Source: Streptomyces sp. NBC_00557 (GTDB lineage: Bacteria; Actinomycetota; Actinomycetes; Streptomycetales; Streptomycetaceae). Taken from it: a stretch of 64,000 bases of DNA. The translations under genes were made by a program, and so were the position numbers. This document shows, one piece after another, positions 1 through 7,106 of the stretch; position 1 is the stretch's first letter, and each line of letters begins with the position of its first letter. Below the pieces are notes generated by a model. It did not search any database, was not told the DNA's origin, and worked only from the letters and a program-made list of their open reading frames with translations. The stretch spans positions 5,270,001 to 5,334,000 of the forward strand of contig NZ_CP107796.1 of assembly GCF_036345995.1 (NCBI RefSeq), written 5' to 3'.

Positions 1-360
1 GTGGTTGCCGACATGTTCTGATGGCAGTTCCCGCAGGTCAAGACGATGCTGCTGGATGCCGCGACGGACATCACCGCGTTCGCGGACTTCCCGTCGGCGC
101 ACTGGAAAAAGATCTGATCGACCAAGGCTGGAGCGGCTGAACCGGGAGATCAAACGGCAGGCCGACGTCGTCCAGGTCTTTCCAACCCCGTCGCCCTGGA
201 CCGGCTCGCCGCCGCGGTCCTGGTCGAACTCCACGACGAGTGGCCGGTCTTCGACCGCCGCTACCTCTCCGAAGCCTTCATGGCCGAACTCTTCACCACC
301 AAGCCAACCGAACCCAAACCACAGATCGCCCCACAACCGGAACCGAAACAGCTGCCATGA
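1..360 (+). pseudogene. IS256/Mutator-type transposase, C-terminal relict
   Basis: The stretch reads as the C-terminal end of a Mutator-type transposase only if the frame is changed. One frame gives FPQVKTMLLDAATDITAF and ends HWKKI followed by a TGA where the family has Trp (HWKKIWSTNPLERLN). A second frame carries LERLNREIKRQADVVQVFP, and a third continues with the normal tail DEWPVFDRRYLSEAFM up to a stop at 358-360. So at least one nonsense change and two frame changes separate the pieces. The N-terminal two thirds, including most of the DDE core, lie off the window or are lost. It is a dead insertion sequence. The family call rests on remembered motifs. Confidence 0.75.
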
Positions 361-1107
361 CTACACCACTCCGCGGGACATGACCGCTGGCTGGATCCCT
401 GCGAGACGTACTCCGCGTAGCGATGAGCCGCGGTCACCTCCTGGCGGCGAGCGACCCTCACCGCTTCTGAGGGGGACGGTCGGCAACGCCAGCTGCCGGC
501 AGCAGCATGCCCGTCAGCGCTCACAGGGAGAGAAGCGCCGGACAACACCCCGACTTCTCTCACTGTTGCGTCACTTGCTGGCTCCGAGCACCCCGTGCAT
601 TCGCTCTGGTCGAGAAGGCGCCGTAGGAGAACGCACAAGCGTCTGAACCTCAACTGACGGCAGTCAGCCATGGGCGGGCGCGTCAGCCGACGTAACTACC
701 GCTGCCGCACACCATGATCGTTAGGCGTCCGGGACATACATCACTTACCGGGATCAACTGAGACCGCCCACAAGCCGCAGGCACGTTTGATCAATCGTGA
801 TCGTTTTTCGGGGCGAGCGTCCTGTTTGCAAGCCTAATCAGTGACGATCCGTCAGCCCGTCTGGCCGTTACGTGATGTGATGTCACCAACCCTTACTAGC
901 CTAGTTGTTGAGCACGTGACCAGGCCTTACACTGTCTGATCCCCGGAGGTCTACGGCTTCAGGGGAGCAACCTGCGACCAATCATCCGAGCTCAAGCATC
1001 AGCCATCCTTCATCCGGCTCCACAACCATTTAGCTCTTGCATCCCGCTAACAGCAACTGGTCATCCCGCTACCTGAAGTAAAGGAATTTCTAACTAAGGA
1101 ATGCGGA
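361..1107. other. Gene-free stretch between IS relict and low-GC cassette
   Basis: I find no credible gene here on either strand. The open frames lack ribosome binding sites and resemble nothing known. The first bases after 360 probably contain the right end of the IS256-type element, but its partner end is not in the window. GC content falls towards 1000-1107, and short A/T-rich runs precede the small gene at 1108, so a promoter for the cassette probably lies here. I could not fix a convincing -35/-10 pair. Confidence 0.5.
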
Positions 1108-1266
1108 ATGTTCAGTTCCAATAAAGCGATCGCCGTTATTCTGGTGATCTACATGCTCGTACTTCAATTCTCCTTCTCCCCGGATGCGGGAATGCAGTTC
1201 ACGGGAGATTTGACCATTCTTGCGTGTGGTCTCATGATCAACGCCAAGGATCGGACCGAGCCATAA
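1108..1266 (+). CDS. Small single-pass membrane protein, unknown function
   Basis: The predicted protein has 52 residues starting MFSSNKAIAV. Residues 7-24 are strongly hydrophobic (AIAVILVIYMLVLQFSFS), a likely membrane anchor. A weaker hydrophobic patch (LTILACGLMI) lies near residues 35-44, and the charged tail is NAKDRTEP. An AAGGAA sequence six bases upstream supports this ATG; the ATG seven bases earlier is in another frame and soon meets a stop. Codon use is much less G/C-biased than in the neighbours. A perfect 12-bp hairpin follows directly, then the 480-aa gene, so the two may form one transcript with attenuation. No family is recognised. It is too short to be caught by many gene finders. 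Confidence 0.55.
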   Translation: MFSSNKAIAVILVIYMLVLQFSFSPDAGMQFTGDLTILACGLMINAKDRTEP

Positions 1267-1269
1267 TCA

Positions 1270-1297
1270 CCTGGGGCCCTGCGTGCAGGGCCCCAGG
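1270..1297 (+). terminator. Perfect 12-bp hairpin after the small membrane gene
   Basis: CCTGGGGCCCTG pairs perfectly with CAGGGCCCCAGG around a CGTG tetraloop. It starts three bases after the stop at 1266 and ends 16 bases before the ribosome binding site of the next gene. There is no U tract, which is usual for Streptomyces terminators. Between two same-strand genes it may act as a terminator or a partial attenuator. Confidence 0.7.
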
Positions 1298-1326
1298 CCC
1301 GTTCGTAAGCAATGGAGGTTGAGTTA

Positions 1327-2769
1327 ATGAGCGTGCATATTATTGACTTGACGCGGGCGCGTGAGCAAGTCGAGTCGGGGATCGTTCAAGAGCTGTGGAA
1401 TCGTAATCCGACTCCTCAGTTCCGCCACTTCATCGCAAGGGAAGATCAGCTGGAATTTGTAGAGCAGCTTGACGACTCTGACGTCACATCAGTACGTAAC
1501 AATTATGTAGTTGAGGAGGTGATCGATGCCCTCATCTCTGTAGTGCAGAGGTCGCAGACCACTGATCTGAGAGTGTTCTCTTTTCATCAAGAGGTCTTTC
1601 GGAAACAGGGTCGGTTGACCGATATCCTCCGAGACGTAGAGACGCACGGTTTGCGTGACTATTTGCCGCCTAAAGTAACGAGTGCTCAATTCGAGGAGTG
1701 GCCTAACGAGATTATGCCGCTTGAAGAGGCCCTCTCTTTCCTTCAGGGTACCCTTGAGTATCTGACTTCCGGAAACCCCGCAAAGCCTATTCATAAAGCG
1801 GCAATCCGCCCCGCTCTCGAAATTCGAGATCTACGTTTCGGCAAAAACTACAGTACGGCTTCCCAGACTCCGAAGCTCATGAAAATCCTCTTGGGCCAGG
1901 CGGAGGAACGCGGGATGATTCGCCAGGTGGGACGCGATCCAGAAGTGAAAGTCTACCTGCAGGGAAGGCTGCCGGGGGCCAATCAGATTGCGGGCACAGA
2001 AAACTACTTCCCTGATTCTGCCGGGCCGGCTTCACAGAAGTCGAATTCTGTGCCGCAGCAGGCCAATCATGTAGCGAGTCCCGGTGACGTAGCTCGCCGG
2101 CATGCACAGCGGTCTGCACCGCTTGTTCAAAGTACCGCTAGGCAAGGCCGGTCTCAGGCTTTCTCAGAAGTCTTGCGTGCGCATGATTTTGGCCCGTATC
2201 CCGAGGTGCGTCTCTCCCTATACCAGAACATCCTGAACATTAGGAGCGAGTCGCAGGAAAGTTTGAGATTGCGAGATGTAGCGGTTTCGGCAGTTGCCAA
2301 GGTTCGGGACCAGGCCGACGATGTATTCCGGCGACCCAAGAGCAAGAAAGGCGATCTTCCGAAGTCTAAGTATGACTGGGAGGGTCTTGAGCGCTTCGCG
2401 ATCAATGTGTTGTTTCGTGCTGGCTTTGTTGTCGATGCAGAGGGGAATGATCTTCCGCCGGATCTGTCGATCTGGGCGGCTCTGGGTGGGCGGTTGTCGC
2501 CAAGCCTTCCCGAGAATCTCTCCGTCGTGTTGGATGGCGAGCTAATCGTCGTACTCATTTCCAGCTTGCCCGACATCACCTTGGCGGACGTGGGGAATCT
2601 AGCTGGCTGCCTTCTGGCCTCTCGGGACGACAGTGGAAAACAGTACGTATATGACATTATTGAATATTTGCTGTCGGAGGGGAGGGTAGAGGGAATTCCT
2701 GGTAGTAATGTTCTCCTTCCATCCTCCGGGCGGCAGCATCCGGTCAATGTAGGCGTCGTGAGCCGCTAG
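1327..2769 (+). CDS. Unknown 480-aa protein of low-GC cassette, possible wHTH/LOTUS-like segments
   Basis: I chose the ATG at 1327 (MSVHIIDLTR) because GGAGG at 1314-1318 sits eight bases upstream; an earlier ATG at 1312 would overlap that site. No enzyme motif is recognisable. Residues about 155-205 (AIRPALEIRD..., ILLGQAEERGMIRQ) look like a winged-helix fold of the OST-HTH/LOTUS kind. A Q/S/P-rich linker (about 215-270) follows. A second helical segment (SLYQNILNIRSES, RLRDVAVSAV, INVLFRAGFVVD) occupies the C-terminal half. This domain reading is tentative. Base composition is clearly lower in GC than the flanks and codon use differs, which suggests recent transfer. The gene lies between two insertion-sequence remnants and near a tRNA gene. 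Confidence 0.7.
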   Translation: MSVHIIDLTRAREQVESGIVQELWNRNPTPQFRHFIAREDQLEFVEQLDDSDVTSVRNNYVVEEVIDALISVVQRSQTTDLRVFSFHQEVFRKQGRLTDILRDVETHGLRDYLPPKVTSAQFEEWPNEIMPLEEALSFLQGTLEYLTSGNPAKPIHKAAIRPALEIRDLRFGKNYSTASQTPKLMKILLGQAEERGMIRQVGRDPEVKVYLQGRLPGANQIAGTENYFPDSAGPASQKSNSVPQQANHVASPGDVARRHAQRSAPLVQSTARQGRSQAFSEVLRAHDFGPYPEVRLSLYQNILNIRSESQESLRLRDVAVSAVAKVRDQADDVFRRPKSKKGDLPKSKYDWEGLERFAINVLFRAGFVVDAEGNDLPPDLSIWAALGGRLSPSLPENLSVVLDGELIVVLISSLPDITLADVGNLAGCLLASRDDSGKQYVYDIIEYLLSEGRVEGIPGSNVLLPSSGRQHPVNVGVVSR

Positions 2770-2840
2770 GGCGCAATTGGGGTAATCCCCATAACGAGAG
2801 GTAATCCTAAGGTCGGCGGAGCGATTTTAGGCTGGAGCTG

Positions 2841-2951
2841 CTTTGGCGCGAGTGATCACGGCCCCGTAAGCTTCCGGCCCGTCGGGCAGTCTGTGGACCT
2901 GCCGGGTAAAGCACGACGTTGGGGCCATGATCTGCGAGGCTCGCGCCAAAG
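2841..2951. repeat. 12-bp inverted repeat around an 87-bp gene-free spacer
   Basis: CTTTGGCGCGAG at 2841-2852 is repeated inverted as CTCGCGCCAAAG at 2940-2951 without mismatch. The interval codes for nothing convincing. It lies between the unknown 480-aa gene and the IS5-type transposase, so it may be the ends of a small degraded element or an internal fold of the IS leader. No target-site duplication is evident. Confidence 0.5.
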
Positions 2952-3049
2952 TGGCTCCGTAACTGCCTGTTCTCTATCCGCTTGCGTGGTCTCTGGGTTC
3001 GAACAGCGTCCTGGATCGGGTGAGTGGGCCGATGCCGGGGCATGGGAGA

Positions 3050-3102
3050 GGGGCCTCTTGGTAGCTCGCGGTTGTCGAGTCCAGCGAGAATCAAGAGGCC
3101 CC
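3050..3102. repeat. 11-bp inverted repeat just upstream of IS5-type transposase
   Basis: GGGGCCTCTTG (3050-3060) pairs perfectly with CAAGAGGCCCC (3092-3102) over a 31-base spacer. It ends one base before the first possible transposase start (TTG at 3104). It could be part of the element's left end or a hairpin that hides the transposase start in readthrough transcripts, a known way insertion sequences limit expression. Confidence 0.5.
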
Positions 3103-3103
3103 G

Positions 3104-3928
3104 TTGTCGAAGTGTCGCGTGGTCGCGGTTGCCCGGTCCAGTTCGTCCACTCCTGCGTGTGACTGCCTCGCCCACAGGTTCGGGAACGCCTGCGACCGGC
3201 CAGAGGGCTACTGCCGCCGGCAGATGATCGACGCGGTGCACTACCTCGTCGACAACGGCATCAAGTGGCGGGCGATGCCCGCCGACTTCCCGCCCTGGCC
3301 GCGGGTCTACGCCTTCCTCGCCCGCTGGCGGGACACCGGGCTGACGGCCGAATTGCACGACCGGCTGCACAAGGCGGTCCGCCAGGCGGAAGGCCGTGAC
3401 CCGGAGCCAAGTGGGGCTGTGGTGGACTTGCAGTCGGTGAAGGCGGACGCGACCGTCGCCCACGCCTCACGAGGGTTCGACGCAGGCAAGAAGATCAACG
3501 GACGCAAGCGGCACCTGCTGACCGACACGCTCGGGCTTCTCCTGGCCGTGCACGTCACACCGGCATCCGTGACCGACCGGGACGGCGCCAGGATCCTCCT
3601 GCCGCCGGCAACCGGCCGCTTCCGGAGGCTGACGCGGGTCTGGGCCGACGGCGGCGACACCGGTCACCTCACCGACTGGACGAGCCAGCATCTCGGGCTC
3701 GTCCTCGACATCGTCCGCCGCAGCGAGGACGTCCGAGGCTTCCAGGCACTGCCCCGCCGCTGGGTCGTCCAGCGGTCCTTCGCCTGGCTACTGCGCAGTC
3801 GGCGCCTGGTCCGAGACTACGAACGCTGCACCGAGACCAGCGAAGTCGTCATCCGGTGGTCGATGATCGCACTCATGAACCGCCGCCTGGCCGCACGACA
3901 TCATCGGCCTACCCTGCCGGCAGGGTGA
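3104..3928 (+). CDS. IS5-family transposase, probably inactive (DDQ)
   Basis: The 274-aa product matches the IS5-type DDE transposases common in Streptomyces from about residue 30 onward. MIDAVHYLVDNGIKWRAMP is the conserved N-terminal helix region. VVDLQSVKAD carries the first Asp, DAGKKINGRKRHLLTDTLG follows, and VWADGGD carries the second Asp. The third catalytic position, normally Glu in WVVERSFAW, is Gln here (WVVQRSFAW; CAG in the DNA near 3769), and the usual DGGY is DGGD. The first 25-30 residues do not resemble a proper N-terminus, so the start is uncertain or the end is damaged. The reading frame is otherwise open, so the element probably died by point mutation. Its stop overlaps the stop of the convergent gene downstream. 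Confidence 0.8.
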   Translation: MSKCRVVAVARSSSSTPACDCLAHRFGNACDRPEGYCRRQMIDAVHYLVDNGIKWRAMPADFPPWPRVYAFLARWRDTGLTAELHDRLHKAVRQAEGRDPEPSGAVVDLQSVKADATVAHASRGFDAGKKINGRKRHLLTDTLGLLLAVHVTPASVTDRDGARILLPPATGRFRRLTRVWADGGDTGHLTDWTSQHLGLVLDIVRRSEDVRGFQALPRRWVVQRSFAWLLRSRRLVRDYERCTETSEVVIRWSMIALMNRRLAARHHRPTLPAG

Positions 3929-4378
3929 ACCTTCCCGGCTTCGTCTCCACCAGCCAGCCCCGTTCCACCAGCTTCTTCAGACGTGCTCTCGCACCCTCGA
4001 CCCGCGAGGCGGAGGCACTGTCCCAGCCGAGCACCACGGTCGCCCGCCGGGCGCCCAGCCCCTCGTCTCCGGCCTCCGCCGCGGCGGCCATCACCGCCTG
4101 GTAGTCGAGCGACAGGTCTTCGACCCCTGGCGCGTTCTCCCGATGCGGCACCGCACGGCGTGGGCCTACGGGCTTTCGCCGCGACGGACCGCCGCCCGCC
4201 ATGGCCGGTGCTTCCTCCTGGCCAATGCTTCCAGATACTGCTCGAGCCCGATCACCCGGCGCCTGAGGACCTCCTCGGCGTCTGCCAAGTCCGCCCACAC
4301 CCGCTCGAGCTCAGCTTCGAGCTCCTCCACCCGCACCACCGCGGCCTTCCGCCGCGCTTCCAGAACCGCCGACATCGA
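3909..4378 (-). pseudogene. Frameshifted coiled-coil plus winged-helix hypothetical protein
   Basis: Two adjoining minus-strand frames appear to be one broken gene. The first begins MSAVLEARRKAAVV at 4378 and gives a strongly charged heptad segment (VEELEAELERVWADLADAEEV), a coiled coil. It then drifts to a stop near 4166. The second frame, entered around 4170-4220, continues RRKPVGPRRA, then VEDLSLDYQAVMAAAAEAG and a winged-helix-like end (GLGARRATVVLGW, LKKLVERGWLVE, GRFTLPAG). I remember intact proteins of this layout in Streptomyces, often near insertion sequences, without assigned function. Its 3' end overlaps the IS5-type transposase by 20 bases, so insertion may have trimmed the C-terminus. 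Confidence 0.55.
3911..3926. repeat. 16-bp perfect palindrome joining two convergent stop codons
   Basis: ACCCTGCCGGCAGGGT is its own reverse complement. It spans the last codons of the IS5-type transposase (stop 3926-3928) and of the minus-strand gene (stop 3909-3911). It may be an element end or a bidirectional stop signal. Confidence 0.6.
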
Positions 4379-4647
4379 CGGCATCCAACACCCCCACGGC
4401 AACTCGATCAGCAACGAGTCGAGGCGTCCGTGACAGCCGCAATCTCATGTCTGACCAGCGCAATCCGCACATGAGGTTCGGAACCTCTAAAGCCGTGGAG
4501 CCGACCGGCCTCAGCAACGACGGTGGGTCTGCGGGCGCGGACGGGCGACGGCGCGGCCCCAGTGACGAGGCAAGGAGGCGCGGCGCGGCGGCGGCAGGCT
4601 GGCGCCACCGCGCCATACGGGGCCGCTGTCCCAGTCGTAGACCGCCG

Positions 4648-4745
4648 GTGGAGACGATGCTGGCCCAAGCCCTCGACCAAACTGCCCCTACCGGACTGCT
4701 GCTCGGCGGTTTGGTCTGCCAGCCCAAGTTAGACGGCTACCATGA
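4648..4745 (+). pseudogene. ATP-dependent DNA ligase N-terminal relict
   Basis: One frame from 4648 reads VETMLAQALDQ, a spacer, then LVCQPKLDGYHDL. This is the N-terminal pattern of ATP-dependent (LigD/LigC-like) DNA ligases: an ML..A.D segment, then motif I K-x-D-G with the lysine that receives AMP (AAG at 4726-4728). The similarity stops after about 33 residues, and no other ligase motif follows in any frame, so only a fragment remains. It lies between the IS region and the tRNA-Arg gene. The call rests on a short motif and is moderate at best. Confidence 0.4.
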
Positions 4746-5116
4746 CCTGCCCCCCCGAGCCTGGCGGCACGCGGTGCGGTTCATCCGCCACCGCGAGAGC
4801 ATGGCAACCAGGACTGCCTCCTTGGGGAGGGCGCCGTACCGACCGCCAGCTGACCGCAACGGCCAAAACGCTTCCTGCTGACCGTCTACACCGGTGCATC
4901 TTCGGGCAGCTAGGGGACCTCAAACAGCGGATTCTGGCGCGAGGTGATCTCCCCGACCTGCCCGAGACCGGCTGACGGCCGCCGGAGAACTTCTCCGCGT
5001 ATTCACCGCAGCCACCCGCAGGAACCCGGTGACAGCCGGACAGCGCCGGGCCCTCTCCGCGATCACCGGGGGCGGGTCCGGCGCTCTTCTGCGTGCCCGT
5101 ATACCCACCCTGACCA
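4746..5116. other. Stretch without a recognisable gene
   Basis: No supported gene is visible on either strand between the ligase relict and the tRNA terminator. The open frames are GC-driven and lack ribosome binding sites or family resemblance. Decayed sequence from the same accessory region is the likeliest content. Confidence 0.5.
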
Positions 5117-5143
5117 GCAAAAAGCCCTCCCGAGCGGGAGGGC
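5117..5143 (-). terminator. Intrinsic terminator of tRNA-Arg
   Basis: On the minus strand GCCCTCCC pairs with GGGAGGGC around a four-base loop (5124-5143) and is followed by five T residues (5119-5123). It begins ten bases beyond the tRNA 3' end, as expected for a factor-independent terminator. Confidence 0.85.
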
Positions 5144-5152
5144 GGAGACTTG

Positions 5153-5225
5153 CGCCCCCGGCAGGACTCGAACCTGCGGCCAAGCGCTTAGAAGGCGCCT
5201 GCTCTATCCACTGAGCTACGGGGGC
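5153..5225 (-). tRNA. tRNA-Arg (anticodon TCT)
   Basis: The minus strand folds as a standard tRNA. The acceptor arm is GCCCCCG/CGGGGGC, the D arm GCTC...GAGC, the anticodon arm GGCGC-CTTCTAA-GCGCT with anticodon TCT, and the T arm GCAGG-TTCGAGT-CCTGC. TCT reads AGA codons, which are rare in this genome type. The 3' side faces the decayed mobile-element region, and tRNA 3' ends are common integrase targets. A repeat of the 3' end elsewhere in the window was not found. Confidence 0.95.
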
Positions 5226-5498
5226 CTGGTGGCCGGACCAAGGATAAAGCTCCCTGTTCCTCGACCCTGTCGCTTCGCCTCCGTGGCTCGATGTGGAGGT
5301 TCGGTGAAGCGGTCCTGATAATCGCAGGCAGGTACGAATCGTGCATCGCTTTTGGCCTCCGACGCACCGGGTGTTGTGCACTCGTTATGCCTGAGCTGCA
5401 CCCGTGCCCCAGTTGTCCCTTGCGCCCTTTCCGTCCTCTCGGCGCGCAGACATGTCTATATGCTTCAGAATTCCCCCGAAATTGGGCATTCTTCGCAT

Positions 5499-7103
5499 GT
5501 GGTGACCTTGGACGCACGGCCTCAGCTGCTCGACACACTCTCCGCACTGCGCGACCGTGTCGCCGCCGCACGCTTTCCGCTGCCCCTGCCCGGGGCGCCA
5601 CGCGCGCGTGCCAACCGCGACGAACTTCTCGCGCAGCTCGACGACTACCTGGTACCCCGCCTGAGGGAGCCGGAGGCGCCGCTCCTGGCCGTCGTCGGCG
5701 GGTCGACCGGAGCCGGCAAGTCGACGCTCGTGAACTCCCTCGTCGGGCGGCGGGTGAGCGAAGCGGGCGTCCTCCGGCCAACGACCCGTACCCCTGTCCT
5801 CGTCTGCCATCCGGAGGATCAGCACTGGTTCAGCGGCATGCGCGTGCTGCCCGACCTCACGCGCGTGCGGGCGCCCGACGAGGACCTCGACGACCTCATG
5901 CCCACCGGCGCGCCCCCCGCGCGCGTGCTGCGCATCGAGACCGCCGACACCCTCCCGCGCGGCCTCGCCCTCCTCGACGCCCCCGACATCGACTCCCTGG
6001 TCGCCGACAACCGTGTCCTCGCCGCCGAACTGATCTGCGCCGCCGACATCTGGATCATGGTCACCACGGCCGCCCGCTACGCCGACGCCGTTCCCTGGTA
6101 TCTGCTGCGCACCGCCAAGGAGTACGACGCCACCCTCGTCACCGTCCTGGACCGGGTGCCCCACCAGGTCCTCTCCGAGGTCTCCCGGCAGTACGGCGCC
6201 CTGCTCGCCAAGGCCGGGCTCGGCGACGTACCCCGCTTCACCGTGCCCGAGCTGCCCGAGTCCGCCTGGGGCGCGGGGCTGCTGCCGGCCACCGCCGTGG
6301 CCCCGCTGAAGGAGTGGCTCACCCACCACGCCCAGGAACCGGCCGCGAGAGAGCACGTCATGGCCCGTACGGTCCATGGTCTCCTCGACTCGCTCAAGGT
6401 CCGCATGCCCGAGCTGGCCGGTGCCGCCGCGGCCCAGTACGCGGCCGCCCTGCGCCTCACCTCCGCCGTGGAGACCGCCTACGGCAACGAGCTCGCGCGC
6501 GTACGGGGCCGGCTGCAGTCCGGCGCCGTGCTCGCCGGGGACGCCCTCAAGCGCTGGCGGGCCTTCCCGCTGGACTGCACCCCCGGCGAACTCCTCGACG
6601 CCCTCGTGGAGAGCCTCGTCGCCCTGCTGCTGTGCTCCGTCACCGCCGCCGACGAGCGCGTCGACAAGGCCTGGCGGCGCGAGCCGGCCGGGGCCGACCC
6701 GGTCCTCGCCGCGGGCCACTCCGCCCTGGAGAGCTCCGAACACCGCATCGGCCTCGCCGTACGGCGCTGGCGGCGCGAGCTGGAGGAGTACGCCGAGGAC
6801 GAGGTGCGCGTGCTGGAACGCTCCGTGATGCCCGACGCCGAGGCCGTCGCCGCCCTGGTGGCCACGGCGCTGCTCGGCGGGCGGCGCGCCCGCACCGCGG
6901 GCGAGGGGCTCGCCGAGCGGATCGGGGCCCACGGCGCGGTGCGGCTGCGCGACCGCGCGGGACGGCTGCTCAACGAACACGTGGACCGCGTCATGCACAA
7001 CGAACGCGAACGGCGCCTCGCCCCGCTCGACGCCCTCGACATCCAGCCCGATCCCCAGGCCGAACTCATCGCCGCGCTGTCCGTACTGCAGAAGGAGAGG
7101 TGA
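5499..7103 (+). CDS. dynA: Dynamin-like GTPase, DynA-type
   Basis: This is a large GTPase of the bacterial dynamin-like class, about 534 aa from the GTG at 5499. An ATG at 5460 is possible, and neither start has a strong ribosome binding site. The P-loop GGSTGAGKS lies at about residues 67-75, then [10 protein letters not shown] (switch I region), [11 protein letters not shown] (G3) and VTVLDRV (G4-like). The rest is helical and charged with no membrane segment. In Streptomyces venezuelae the paired DynA and DynB act at FtsZ rings during sporulation septation, DynB carrying the membrane anchor. Size, order and the missing membrane segment fit DynA. The next gene begins four bases after the stop, so the two are co-transcribed. 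Confidence 0.75.
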   Translation: MVTLDARPQLLDTLSALRDRVAAARFPLPLPGAPRARANRDELLAQLDDYLVPRLREPEAPLLAVVGGSTGAGKSTLVNSLVGRRVSEAGVLRPTTRTPVLVCHPEDQHWFSGMRVLPDLTRVRAPDEDLDDLMPTGAPPARVLRIETADTLPRGLALLDAPDIDSLVADNRVLAAELICAADIWIMVTTAARYADAVPWYLLRTAKEYDATLVTVLDRVPHQVLSEVSRQYGALLAKAGLGDVPRFTVPELPESAWGAGLLPATAVAPLKEWLTHHAQEPAAREHVMARTVHGLLDSLKVRMPELAGAAAAQYAAALRLTSAVETAYGNELARVRGRLQSGAVLAGDALKRWRAFPLDCTPGELLDALVESLVALLLCSVTAADERVDKAWRREPAGADPVLAAGHSALESSEHRIGLAVRRWRRELEEYAEDEVRVLERSVMPDAEAVAALVATALLGGRRARTAGEGLAERIGAHGAVRLRDRAGRLLNEHVDRVMHNERERRLAPLDALDIQPDPQAELIAALSVLQKER

Positions 7104-7106
7104 CCG

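Noticed and set aside
261..671. Minus-strand frame after the IS256-type relict
   Set aside because: No ribosome binding site or recognisable domain; Cys/Arg/Ser-rich composition typical of non-coding GC-rich DNA.
2807..3463. Minus-strand frame across the IS leader and transposase start
   Set aside because: It spans two inverted repeats and opposes conserved transposase sequence; no motif of its own.
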